Shown: piece after piece, positions 1 to 9,591 of the stretch
Numbering within the stretch: the first letter of the stretch is position 1
Layout of the letters: every line of letters starts with the position of its first letter
NCBI GenBank assembly: GCA_013911135.1
Contig: JACERO010000079.1
Coordinates: 1 to 64,000 of the forward strand
Length of the DNA stretch: 64,000 nucleotides
Origin: Candidatus Nitrosopumilus sp.
GTDB taxonomy: Archaea > Thermoproteota > Nitrososphaeria > Nitrososphaerales > Nitrosopumilaceae
Direction: 5' to 3'
The notes under the pieces: generated by a model
Told to the model about the DNA's origin: nothing
Seen by the model: only the letters and a program-made list of their open reading frames with translations
The model's database searches: none
Program-made: the position numbers and the translations under genes

Positions 1-603
1 CAAATTGTTATTAGTTGATAGAGAGTTTTTTACAGCTGGAATAATTTCTGTGATAAAACAAAAACACTTGAAATTTCTAATGCCTGCAAAAAAGACTCCA
101 AGAATTAAAGATGCCATTTTACAATATGTTAATGGAGATAGAAAATCAATTTCAAATTGTATGATACAATCCGCATCAGGGCATGTCGAGTCATTTACTC
201 TAGTCATTTTACCAAACAAGAATGCAAGAAAAAAATCAAATCTTACAGACCAGTACATTACATTTGCAACAAATATTTCACCAAAAGAAATATCACACAA
301 CATACAATCCATTCCAACTGATTACAAGCAACGGTGGGGAATAGAGACAGGTTATGCCTGCATAGGAAGATTCAGACCAAAAACTATAGTTCAAACCAAT
401 CCATAAGGTTGCTATACTTTTACTATTCATTAATTTTGTACAATGCATGGATTATTACAAATTTGATAATATCTGAAGAATCGGATATACAAAATTACAA
501 ACCAATCATATCAATTGAAACTCTCAAATATTTCTTTGTGAAAATGATTGTGTATTATTTTAGAAATAACAAAAATAATTATTTCCTAGAATGTGTAATT
601 TGA
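1..603 (+). pseudogene. IS transposase remnant (DDE type, IS4/ISH3-like), 5'-truncated by window edge and frameshifted
   Basis: Frame 2 ORF '...YKQRWGIETGYACIGRFRPKT' continues in frame 1 as 'SNQSIRLLYFYYSLILYNAWII'; together they read as a typical transposase C-terminus. Confidence 0.75.
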
Positions 604-688
604 TGTACTTTCCCATCTACTGGTGGGTGCTGGTAAAAATTCAGATTAGATAAATGAAAAATATGAAAAAAAGGATTTTTTCCTTTGT

Positions 689-799
689 TTAGTCTAGTGG
701 TTCTGGATGTCCTTTACCACGAAGAGCGAAACACACTACTGCTAGTGCAATTGCGACTCCTGCTGCTGCGCCAAATGCGGCTATACCTGCTTCTGCCAT
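689..799 (-). CDS. 36-aa single-TM small protein (MAEAGIAAFGAAAGVAIALAVVCFALRGKGHPEPLD)
   Basis: Complete short ORF on minus strand, Ala/Val-rich TM segment plus charged tail; not in ORF track because <60 aa. Confidence 0.6.
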   Translation of the reverse strand: MAEAGIAAFGAAAGVAIALAVVCFALRGKGHPEPLD

Positions 800-897
800 T
801 TGATAAAATCTGACTTAACGGGCTTTTATAACTTTGCCAATATTTTTTTGCTAAAAACAAACTATCATAATTTTAAAATTTTATGATACTATTAGGT

Positions 898-1452
898 CTA
901 TTTTGTAAAATCAAAGTGAAGTTCATTTTCTTGGCCACTTGTCATAGAACTTAGATTGTAAAAGACATCACCAGTAACATGCCAACTTGCTGTATTATCT
1001 TTAAGACTAGTCCACAGCTCAGGAGTATTTCCAGAATTTCTCAAATTGATAGTGTCTTTTAGTATGATAGAGTTATCACCAAGAAGAACATAATAGTTTG
1101 AACCAAATTCAACCATTCCTGTAGGTCTACTTCCTATTTCACCACCTGAGATTTGCTCAGATTCAGAATAACCTGTTTCAAATAATTGATAATCCATAGT
1201 TTGAACAATCACAGCACCAGGATTAGGATTAATTATTTTGAATGCAATCTTAATTGTAGCTGTTCGTTCTGAAATTTGGGTAACAGAAATATCATCTAGC
1301 TCAATTTCAAGAGGATTAACCAGTATAACATTTTCAGATTCTGTAGTTTCACCTTGAGGTGCTATAACCATTGTAGGTCCAACCCAAAGAATTCCTCCCA
1401 ATATGGTAATAAGTACTGCAACTGCAACGCCAAGAAAGATTTTACGATTCAT
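898..1452 (-). CDS. membrane-anchored LEA14/WHy-like domain protein
   Basis: N-terminal TM, 'FKIINPNPGAVIVQTMDYQLFETG' resembles WHy/LEA14 pattern. Confidence 0.6.
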   Translation of the reverse strand: MNRKIFLGVAVAVLITILGGILWVGPTMVIAPQGETTESENVILVNPLEIELDDISVTQISERTATIKIAFKIINPNPGAVIVQTMDYQLFETGYSESEQISGGEIGSRPTGMVEFGSNYYVLLGDNSIILKDTINLRNSGNTPELWTSLKDNTASWHVTGDVFYNLSSMTSGQENELHFDFTK

Positions 1453-1521
1453 AATTTTTGCTTTTCTCTAGATATCTTAAATGTTAAGACAGTTATTATA
1501 CCATTGGAGGCGGAAAAAAAT

Positions 1522-1878
1522 ATGCAATATTTTCAAGCAGTACAACAAGGAAAACAAAGAGCAAGTAAATCACAAATGAAGATGTTTGATGCAGCTGGAT
1601 TTGGGATGTTAACTTTGACAACCAAAAAAATTGATGGTGATTTTCAACCAGTTGGAGAGGAGGAATTTACTGCTATAATTAATTCCCCAGATGGAGATAT
1701 AGTAATTATTGTAGATAAAGATGGTTTTACAAAGGCTCAATCAAAGGCAGTAGAAAAAGAAAAAGCTATATCAATTTTTAAAAAACTTCGAGAATCAGGA
1801 ATTCTTGAATATCCAAAAAAGGATATTCAGATCTGGTCTGAAACAAGACCAACAATTCAAAACGAGATTTCTGACTAA
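1522..1878 (+). CDS. conserved hypothetical protein (118 aa)
   Basis: ATG at 1522 preceded by GGAGG; N-terminal part of the longer track ORF overlaps the divergent gene and is probably not translated. Confidence 0.6.
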   Translation: MQYFQAVQQGKQRASKSQMKMFDAAGFGMLTLTTKKIDGDFQPVGEEEFTAIINSPDGDIVIIVDKDGFTKAQSKAVEKEKAISIFKKLRESGILEYPKKDIQIWSETRPTIQNEISD

Positions 1879-2562
1879 TTATTTTGAAGAAAGAATAATT
1901 TCGGTGCCTACATTGCCACCCTTTATGGCCTTTTCAATAATTTTTGGATCAGCCTTTATGATTCTTGTTTTGATTTTGGAACGCTCAATGATTTTTAGAG
2001 CAACAATATCCATCAAGTCATAGCCTCCTGCAATAGAATCTTCATGAACTAACATATTTTTCAAATTTTTTATTTCAATTCGTTTGAATTTTTTTGCTTT
2101 TTTGAATTTGTTTGGATCTCTGTCATAAACTCCATCAACATCAGTAGCGTTAAGGAATTGTTCAGCATGTATTTTTTCAGCAATCAATGCAGCAGTTCCA
2201 TTAGTACTCTGACCAGGATGTAAACCACCTGTGACAACTATTAATCCATCATCTACTGCATGCCTTACTTCCTGTAAAGTAGTTGGAGAATGTGAATAGG
2301 CCTTGTTCTTTAGAGCATAAATCAATAGTTTTGCATTGAGTTTTGAGATTTCAATTCCAAGTTCGTCAAGAGTAGATTCATCTGCACCAGAAGATCTTGC
2401 ATGAGAAATATAATGTCGTGCAATGCTTCCACCACCAGCAACAACAACTGGTTGACAAATTTTACTAATTTTTACTAGAAATTGAGCATAGTCTTTTAGC
2501 GCTTTGACATTATCTGTACCGAAAACTTTTCCGGATAATTTGATAACAATTCTTTTTTTCAC
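1879..2562 (-). CDS. pyrH: UMP kinase (archaeal type)
   Basis: 'KLSGKVFG', '[14 protein letters not shown]', '[14 protein letters not shown]' amino acid kinase motifs. Confidence 0.9.
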   Translation of the reverse strand: MKKRIVIKLSGKVFGTDNVKALKDYAQFLVKISKICQPVVVAGGGSIARHYISHARSSGADESTLDELGIEISKLNAKLLIYALKNKAYSHSPTTLQEVRHAVDDGLIVVTGGLHPGQSTNGTAALIAEKIHAEQFLNATDVDGVYDRDPNKFKKAKKFKRIEIKNLKNMLVHEDSIAGGYDLMDIVALKIIERSKIKTRIIKADPKIIEKAIKGGNVGTEIILSSK

Positions 2563-3794
2563 TTTAGATCACCAAGGATTGATTTTGCAGCAATTTCAAC
2601 TTTTTTTCTATTCTTTTGATGGGTATAAATTCTAAGAATATTCATGAATCCAGAAATTGCTGAAACCACAGGAATATCTGAAATTGGCATCTCCTTTGCA
2701 GAGGATTTTCCATTCTCATTTGTTATCAAAATTATAGATTTTGATTCGTTTTTTGAGGGTGCAAGAGGAATTGATGGAGTAGCAGAACTATCTACAAAAA
2801 TTTTATTCTCATCAACTTTGGATTTTTTAGAAATAGCAGTTCTCAATTCATCAGTTCGTGTTTTTTTCAAGTTAGTTTTACTAGTTAGAATTCTCTCAAA
2901 TACACATTTTAGTAATTTTCTGTTTTGATAATCTTGTGCAAATTGCCGTGCGCGTTTTAATTTTGAAGATTTTGATGACATTAGAGTTGATAAAACGTAT
3001 TCATCTGTGAGTTTAACATATTCATTTAGATTAAAACTGGAAAAACCAAATTCGTCATCAGACAATCTTAACGCTTCAACCAGCATAACTTCTGCTGCTC
3101 TCACTGTTTTATGGAAATAGACTGCCTTGAACATTTGATATCTAGAATGCATCATTGATTCAAAGGAATATAATGCTGAACGTTCCAAAGCTAGTTTTTT
3201 CTGATGTACGTCAAGTGATTGAGTGATTCTTTTATGATCAATTTTTGCATGTTCGGCTCCTGTGAAATAACCATCTCTAAGTAAATAGTCCATCATATCT
3301 GCACTAAGTGTACCTGAAACTATTTCATTCATGTATTGAAATTTGGAATCCCCAAAGGCAATTTTTGTAATTAGCTTTTTGTCAAAACCATTTTTTGATA
3401 AATTATCACCAATCTCAGATTTTAAAATAATTTCTTTACCAAAGTTTTCATGTGAAATTTTTTTTTCCTGAATTATTTCCTCAAAAAGATGAGAAAAGGG
3501 TCCATGTCCTATATCATGTAAGAGACCAGCTAATCTAAGAATTTCAATATCATCTGATTTGAGAATTCCTTTTTCATTTAATGCATAGCCTGCTTGACTA
3601 GTAATGTACATGACTCCCAATGAATGCTCAAATCTTGTATGTTGAGCTGCAGGATATGTCAAATGAGCACCAGAAAGCTGTCTAATTCGTCTTAATCTCT
3701 GAAAAAGTGGATCATCAATTATGGATAACTCATGTTCATAGACTCGAATGAAATCATGAATTGGATCAATTATGTCTAGATGACTTTTTTTCAT
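2559..3794 (-). CDS. HD-domain phosphohydrolase (dNTPase/SAMHD1-like)
   Basis: '[12 protein letters not shown]', '[16 protein letters not shown]' HD motifs. Confidence 0.85.
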   Translation of the reverse strand: MKKSHLDIIDPIHDFIRVYEHELSIIDDPLFQRLRRIRQLSGAHLTYPAAQHTRFEHSLGVMYITSQAGYALNEKGILKSDDIEILRLAGLLHDIGHGPFSHLFEEIIQEKKISHENFGKEIILKSEIGDNLSKNGFDKKLITKIAFGDSKFQYMNEIVSGTLSADMMDYLLRDGYFTGAEHAKIDHKRITQSLDVHQKKLALERSALYSFESMMHSRYQMFKAVYFHKTVRAAEVMLVEALRLSDDEFGFSSFNLNEYVKLTDEYVLSTLMSSKSSKLKRARQFAQDYQNRKLLKCVFERILTSKTNLKKTRTDELRTAISKKSKVDENKIFVDSSATPSIPLAPSKNESKSIILITNENGKSSAKEMPISDIPVVSAISGFMNILRIYTHQKNRKKVEIAAKSILGDLK

Positions 3795-4372
3795 AATCTT
3801 ATTTTCTTTGAGAATGTTTTCAAAATTTCTTCATGTATTTCTTGTTTAGATTTTGATGCATCAATTATCTTCCAATGTTTTTTCTTGGCAGTTGTCCTAT
3901 AGATTTTAGATATTTTTTGTAAAAATTCTTCATTTTTTTCGAATTTGTCTCTATGGGTTTTCTGTCTATAGAATGATTCTTTTTGTGTAACATCAAGTAA
4001 AATTATAAGATCAGCTTTTGGAAGGCCAGCATCAAGATTCTCAAGCCAGTTTTGCTTCATGCCATTTGCTAGGCCATAGATCAAATTAGAATGATAATAA
4101 CGATTCATAATTAGAACCGAATTTTTTTCTTGAGCTGTTAAAATTTCATTTAGTTTTTCCCATCTATTTGCAGCTAAAAGACAATGAATTACTTGAGGAG
4201 GGAATTTTCTTTTTCCATCCAAATATTTTCTGATTTCTTTTCCTATTGGGGTTTTGTAGTCAGGGAAATGAAATACTTTTGTTTTGATCTTTCTTTTTTT
4301 GAGCGCTTTTTCTAATAGAGTTGATTGTGTTAACTTGCCTGCTTGATCTCCGCCTTCAATTACAATTATCAT
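3791..4372 (-). CDS. tmk: thymidylate kinase
   Basis: 'IVIEGGDQAGKLTQS', 'LAANRWEK', 'LLDV' dTMP kinase pattern. Confidence 0.85.
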   Translation of the reverse strand: MIIVIEGGDQAGKLTQSTLLEKALKKRKIKTKVFHFPDYKTPIGKEIRKYLDGKRKFPPQVIHCLLAANRWEKLNEILTAQEKNSVLIMNRYYHSNLIYGLANGMKQNWLENLDAGLPKADLIILLDVTQKESFYRQKTHRDKFEKNEEFLQKISKIYRTTAKKKHWKIIDASKSKQEIHEEILKTFSKKIRL

Positions 4373-4465
4373 AAGTTACCAAAACAGAGAAATTAATTGA
4401 TTAAAAAATCTATCATGTTTAATTATTGGCAAATTATTTAATACCAACTCTACCAGTTTAATATT

Positions 4466-4591
4466 ATGGCTGATGAAATTTCATGTCCTTACTGTGAATC
4501 AGTTTTTGAGAATAAAGAGGATCTTTCAAAACATATTGATAGAATTCATCATGGTTCAGGTCTTTTAGAGGGCGATTCACGAAAATTCTAA
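4466..4591 (+). CDS. small C2H2 zinc-finger protein (41 aa)
   Basis: MADEISCPYCESVFENKEDLSKHIDRIHHGSGLLEGDSRKF; CxxC...HxxxxH. Confidence 0.75.
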   Translation: MADEISCPYCESVFENKEDLSKHIDRIHHGSGLLEGDSRKF

Positions 4592-4684
4592 ACTTATTTT
4601 TTATTTTACTAAAAATAGTTTCATTATAGAATTTTAGCTGAAATCTATAAGGTTTATAACCAAAAATTGAGCATATAACACAAA

Positions 4685-5059
4685 ATGGGACTTGTTAAAG
4701 AAGTAATCAAAGAGATTGGAAACAAATCAAGAGAATTCTATGAGTTTGTATTGCCACCAGTTGACATGTTTGAAGAAAACGATAATCTAATAATTAAAAT
4801 TGATATTCCAGGATTTGTAAAAAAAGATATCAATCTATCAATTCATGGGAATGTTCTTTCAATTAATGCAAAAAAAGATGAAAAGATTACGGGTACTGTA
4901 ATCTGGAAGCAGCGACCAGACATTATTGATAAAAAAATTAAACTTCCAATGAGAATCCAAGAAGGTGAAGAACAAGTTGATTCTGCCAAATATGCAGAAG
5001 GTGTTCTAACAATTACTATTCCAATTGAGAATACTGAAAAAAATATTCCAATCCAATAA
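4685..5059 (+). CDS. Hsp20/alpha-crystallin family small heat shock protein
   Basis: 'DNLIIKIDIPGFVKKDINLSI...GVLTITIP'. Confidence 0.85.
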   Translation: MGLVKEVIKEIGNKSREFYEFVLPPVDMFEENDNLIIKIDIPGFVKKDINLSIHGNVLSINAKKDEKITGTVIWKQRPDIIDKKIKLPMRIQEGEEQVDSAKYAEGVLTITIPIENTEKNIPIQ

Positions 5060-5061
5060 TT

Positions 5062-6561
5062 CTATTTTCTAAATTTTGCAAATATTGTCATAACAGCTAG
5101 AGCACCAATCATTCCAGCTATACCAGCGGTTTCGTTTGTTGGATAAACTAGTGCACTTCCAATAAAGATTGCAGAAGACAAAATACTACCAGATAAGAGA
5201 ACAGTAGACTTTGGTCTTTGCATTTGCATATACACTCGATTCTCATCCATGAATCGTTTTATCTCAGGAGCTATTGTGATGGTATCTTCAATTGATTTTG
5301 CAAACTTTGTAAAAGAATGTTTTATTTCTTCGATGTATGCATCTTTGATTAAGTGTTCTTCTTCTAGAATCTGTTTTAGAACCTTAACAAACTTGAAGTT
5401 GACTTTGTGTGTGTGATAGATTCCCTCTATAATTGAAGACATCCTCATATATAGTGCCAAATTTTTGGGCAACATAAATGGAAATTTGCTCATTGTTTTA
5501 TTTGCAAGCTCCATTAACGCTTTGACTTCCATCTCTTCTGGTTTTCTTCCATGCATTGCTTGCACTGTCATCTGTACTGCTTTCTCAATTACTGTTTTGT
5601 TATAATCTGGCATTAGCATTCCAAGATCACTCATTGCTTGCACTGTTCTAGATGGATCCTTTTTAACTAGTGCCAAGTATAATCTAATTAATCGCAATCT
5701 TGTTTCATTGTCTATTCTACCAACCATTCCATAGTCATACAAGATTATCTGACCCTCTTTGCCAACTGATATGTTACCTGGGTGTGGGTCGGCATGAAAT
5801 ATTGCGTGCCTGAGTAGCATTGTGAAAAAGACTTTGTGTACATCGATGACTAGTTTTTGCCTATCTAGCCCTAGTTCATCAAGTGCTTCAATATCTGTAA
5901 TTTTGATACCTGGAATATACTCCATTGTGATTACATTTTTTGAGGTATAATCATCATACACTTTGGGTACAATGACGTTTTTGTATTCTTTGACGTTTCT
6001 TGAAATTGTTTTTAGATTTTGGGATTCTTTTGTATAATCCATCTCTTCGTGAATTGTTTCAATAAATTGCGCAAGCATTGCATCAACTGAAAATCGTAAA
6101 TTGGGATCAACAAAGCGCATTCCAATCGGCAAAATCTTTTTTAGAACTTGTATTTCATCATTGACCATCTTTTCAATTCCTGGACGCTTTACTTTGACTA
6201 CTACTTGCTGTCCATTTATTTTACCTCGATATACTATACCTAATGAAGCTCCAGATAGCTCTTTTGTTTCAAGCTCATCAAATTTTTCATTGATATCTCC
6301 AATGTCTTTTTCTATAGTTGGTTTGATTTTATCAAATGGTACTGCTGGAACATCATCCTGTAGCTTTGCAAGCTCTTCCATGTATGGTTGCGGTAAAATA
6401 TCTGCACGAGATGAAAGCCATTGTCCTAGCTTGATGTAAACTGGTCCTAGATCTATACAGGTTTTTAGAACACGTCTAGCATTTTTGCGGAATTTTTCTT
6501 GGTCAATATTTTTTCCTTCTTTTTGTACCCATTCTCTTCGGTGTTTTCTCAGAGCTATCAA
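5062..6561 (-). CDS. ABC1/AarF/UbiB family atypical kinase
   Basis: 'KLGQWLSSRADILPQPYMEELAKLQDDVP', 'HADPHPGNI', 'LYDYGMVG', C-terminal TMs. Confidence 0.9.
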   Translation of the reverse strand: MIALRKHRREWVQKEGKNIDQEKFRKNARRVLKTCIDLGPVYIKLGQWLSSRADILPQPYMEELAKLQDDVPAVPFDKIKPTIEKDIGDINEKFDELETKELSGASLGIVYRGKINGQQVVVKVKRPGIEKMVNDEIQVLKKILPIGMRFVDPNLRFSVDAMLAQFIETIHEEMDYTKESQNLKTISRNVKEYKNVIVPKVYDDYTSKNVITMEYIPGIKITDIEALDELGLDRQKLVIDVHKVFFTMLLRHAIFHADPHPGNISVGKEGQIILYDYGMVGRIDNETRLRLIRLYLALVKKDPSRTVQAMSDLGMLMPDYNKTVIEKAVQMTVQAMHGRKPEEMEVKALMELANKTMSKFPFMLPKNLALYMRMSSIIEGIYHTHKVNFKFVKVLKQILEEEHLIKDAYIEEIKHSFTKFAKSIEDTITIAPEIKRFMDENRVYMQMQRPKSTVLLSGSILSSAIFIGSALVYPTNETAGIAGMIGALAVMTIFAKFRK

Positions 6562-6610
6562 TGATGGTAAAAGCTTGATGATAACATGTATTGTGTGAAT
6601 AGTTAAGATA

Positions 6611-6985
6611 TTACTTCACCTTTGAGGCTTTGAGCTTTTTTGTAATTAGATATCCTGCATAACCTAAAACTAAAGAACCTATAATTTCTGCAATGGGAGA
6701 TTTTTTTTGCTTCACAGCTGAGATTACCTTTGAGCCACCTAGTGCAGCACATGCAAAACCAATTAGAACTTCAGGTGCATCATGAATTAGATGTCTAAGT
6801 GGGTTTTCTCTAGGATCAACTTTGTCTGTATGAACTAGAAATTTATCATCATATTCTCTAATGTGTAAATTACCATAACGATATTGTTTGTTTGCACCAT
6901 TTTTTTGTCCAAGGAGAGTTTCTTCTGCGTTCTCTAACATGAATTCTCGCAATTCTTTTGGGACTTCAATCTCATTTTCTGACAT
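6611..6985 (-). CDS. hypothetical membrane protein
   Basis: 124-aa ORF with C-terminal hydrophobic segments. Confidence 0.6.
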   Translation of the reverse strand: MSENEIEVPKELREFMLENAEETLLGQKNGANKQYRYGNLHIREYDDKFLVHTDKVDPRENPLRHLIHDAPEVLIGFACAALGGSKVISAVKQKKSPIAEIIGSLVLGYAGYLITKKLKASKVK

Positions 6986-7205
6986 GATCGCAAGATCTAG
7001 TAATTGCTTATAATCTTACGGTCTAGAAAATATAGCGTGACTAATACAAATTTAGAAAAATGTTCAAAGAAGGGGTGTTGTGATAAATCCTACAATACTT
7101 CCTACTAGAAAGAGAAATACGCCCTTTGCCATACCCCAACATTACCTCTTTAAGATATGATATAATTATGATGTAAATTTCCCAGAACTGGAAACTAGTA
7201 TTAGA

Positions 7206-7538
7206 TTAGGGTTTAGATTCCATTTGAGACAATTTTTCGATTACCTGTTCAAGTTCTTCTTTGTTTTCATTAACAACTCGTTTTATTACTTCGATCTCTT
7301 CATTTATTGGATCTAAATGAATGTCAGTAGAGTTTTTGATCTGTTCTTCCAGATCTTTTAAGATTTGTTGGTTGTATTGATTTATTTTTTCTAATTCATT
7401 CTTGTATTTCTCTAAATTTTCATATTGATTAGAGATTTCAGGGACCTCTACATATTCTTGATTTGTAAGAAAACCTAGAAGAATAACAATACTTCCAACA
7501 ACTAACACTGAAATTAGAACAACAATACTTAATCTCAT
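7206..7538 (-). CDS. membrane-anchored coiled-coil protein
   Basis: N-terminal TM followed by K/E/N-rich heptads. Confidence 0.6.
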   Translation of the reverse strand: MRLSIVVLISVLVVGSIVILLGFLTNQEYVEVPEISNQYENLEKYKNELEKINQYNQQILKDLEEQIKNSTDIHLDPINEEIEVIKRVVNENKEELEQVIEKLSQMESKP

Positions 7539-7582
7539 TTTGAATTAACCTTACTTTTTTGTATTAGATTTGAAATTTAATT

Positions 7583-8887
7583 CTAACTTGTCTCAATTAC
7601 TGCTTTTTTACGCCTACGCATAATGTAAATTCCTGCTCCTATGGCCAAAATAATTGGAATAATTATCATTGTTGAATCAGGGCCATCGTCATTACCGTTT
7701 GATGGTTCTTTAACAAAGATTGTTGCATCGTGAGTTAGAAAGATCTCATCTCTCACACTATCTTTGTATCTTACAGTAACGGTAATGTCATGTTCCCCAT
7801 ATCTTGTTTCACCATCAAATTCTATTGGTAAATTAAATGGTACAGGTGCATCAACTTCAATTTCATCAATAAATTGAGTATTTGATTTGATATTAGAATC
7901 TCCACGAGGATCAATAGTTACAAAACCAAATAATCCATCATCATTTCCTTCATTAATGATTTCTCCAATTACCATTTGTGTTCCAGATAATTCAATTACA
8001 TCTACATTGAAAACACGAAGATCAATCAACCCCTTAATGTAAAAATCAACAATCTTTGCAACTTCATGTTGATCACCATGTGCATTATAATATGAAATGG
8101 ATAAAGGAATTCGTAAAGTATCACCTTTAAGTCCTTCAGGAACATATATTGTTGCAGTAAGATATCTAGCAGATTTTGGATCAATATTTCCAATATCCCA
8201 GCTTGATTCTAAAATAACAACATTTTCTACATTAGTAGTTGATGATGATGTTGATGCACGTTCTGTTTGTGTGTTACTTGCAACAATATCTACACCAGAA
8301 ATTGGAGCAGTTCCATCATTTGCAATTTCAATTACTACATCATTTGATTTTAAAGATGTAAGAAATGGCTCTAGTGCTCTTACATTTATCACACTATCAC
8401 CTGTTACTTTGAAATCAAAGTCAGCAAAAGCTGTTCGAACTCCAGATTCTCTTAATCTAGAATAATCAACTTTTACAGTTCCAGGATACTGTTGAATTTG
8501 TATATTTTTATCGAGATTCACAAAAAAAGTTAGATGAAAATTTTCTCCAGCTAAAGAATTAGAATCACTGTCAGCATGAATTACTGTACCTGGACCATCA
8601 GATGCAGAGAAACTAAATGGTAATGATAATTGACCTCTAATTCCTGTGATATCTTGGGTTCCTACATTTGCAAATACAACTGTAAATGGAACATTGTTAT
8701 CCCCTCCTTCAATTTCGATTTTTTGATTTAATGTACCAAAGTATGCATCTAAAAATTTGACATCACCAAAGTCTCTCTCAAAAGGAGAATTGCCAAATCC
8801 TCCAGATGTAATTTGAGCAAATGAATTATCAAAAATAAACGGTACAAGTCCAATAACAGACAATGACAACAATAGTTTGAGATTCAT
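7583..8887 (-). CDS. secreted CARDB/S-layer-like protein with C-terminal TM
   Basis: Signal peptide, repeated beta-domain pattern ('EIANDGTAPISGV', 'GEIINEGNDDG'), C-terminal 'MIIIPIILAIGAGIYIMRRRKK'. Confidence 0.75.
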   Translation of the reverse strand: MNLKLLLSLSVIGLVPFIFDNSFAQITSGGFGNSPFERDFGDVKFLDAYFGTLNQKIEIEGGDNNVPFTVVFANVGTQDITGIRGQLSLPFSFSASDGPGTVIHADSDSNSLAGENFHLTFFVNLDKNIQIQQYPGTVKVDYSRLRESGVRTAFADFDFKVTGDSVINVRALEPFLTSLKSNDVVIEIANDGTAPISGVDIVASNTQTERASTSSSTTNVENVVILESSWDIGNIDPKSARYLTATIYVPEGLKGDTLRIPLSISYYNAHGDQHEVAKIVDFYIKGLIDLRVFNVDVIELSGTQMVIGEIINEGNDDGLFGFVTIDPRGDSNIKSNTQFIDEIEVDAPVPFNLPIEFDGETRYGEHDITVTVRYKDSVRDEIFLTHDATIFVKEPSNGNDDGPDSTMIIIPIILAIGAGIYIMRRRKKAVIETS

Positions 8888-9591
8888 TATGCTAAAACCT
8901 CCACTTCTGATGGCTGTTCACCTTCAAATGCTCTACCATCTTTGATTGTAATTATTCTATCAACATTACCAAAACTTTCTCTTTCGTGTGTAACAATAAT
9001 GAATGTTTGATTAAGTTTTTTTGCCATTGATTTCATTAATTGAACAATGGTTTCTGAAGTTACTGAATCAAGATTACCAGTAGGTTCATCAGCTAAAACA
9101 ATTGATGGTTTATTGATTAATCCTCTTGCAATTGCCACTCTTTGAGCTTGTCCACCTGAAATCTTATTTGCACGTTTGTACATTTGATCTTCAAGTCCAA
9201 CTGTTTTTAGTAAATCTCTAGCATCTTTTTCAGCAGTATCATTAATTCCAGAAATTTGTTTTGGTAACAATACATTTTCTAGTACTGAAAGATCACTGAG
9301 CAAATTAGAAAATTGGAAAATGAATCCTAATTTTTTATTTCTAAATGAGGAAATTTTATCATTATTTAATGTTGTAGTATCAATTCCATCAATGAAGATC
9401 TTTCCTTTTGTTGGATGATCTAATAATCCAATCATGTTAAGTAATGTAGATTTACCAGAACCTGAACTTCCAACAATTAAAACAACTTCTCCCTGTTCAA
9501 TTGAAAGTGATACATTATCAAGAGCTTTTACTTTGTTTTCGCCTTCTCCGTAAATCTTACTTACATTTTTGATTTCAAGTACTTTAGACAG
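8887..9591 (-). CDS. ABC transporter ATP-binding protein (MacB/LolD-type), apparent CTG start
   Basis: Frame extends past the track start (9435): LSKVLEIKNVSKIYGEGENKVKALDNVSLSIEQGEVVLIVGSSGSGKSTLLNMIGLL...; LSGGQ-like 'ISGGQAQRVAIARGL', 'LADEPTGNLD'. Confidence 0.85.
   Translation of the reverse strand: MSKVLEIKNVSKIYGEGENKVKALDNVSLSIEQGEVVLIVGSSGSGKSTLLNMIGLLDHPTKGKIFIDGIDTTTLNNDKISSFRNKKLGFIFQFSNLLSDLSVLENVLLPKQISGINDTAEKDARDLLKTVGLEDQMYKRANKISGGQAQRVAIARGLINKPSIVLADEPTGNLDSVTSETIVQLMKSMAKKLNQTFIIVTHERESFGNVDRIITIKDGRAFEGEQPSEVEVLA

Noticed and set aside
377-400. Programmed -1 frameshift in the IS transposase
   Set aside because: The A5 context CCAAAAACT is not a good slippery heptamer, and the left end of the element is outside the window; simple decay is more likely
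1354-1521. N-terminal extension of the 174-aa track ORF
   Set aside because: Overlaps the divergent gene at 898-1452; an ATG with a good Shine-Dalgarno sequence at 1522 fits better
7064-7132. 22-aa hydrophobic ORF on minus strand (MAKGVFLFLVGSIVGFITTPLL)
   Set aside because: Looks like a TM helix but is too short to support without conservation data
8097-8465. Antisense ORFs inside clear coding genes (e.g. 8097-8465, 6101-6439, 42732-43031, 51934-52320, 56424-56774)
   Set aside because: Shadow ORFs of confidently identified genes, with no domain signal
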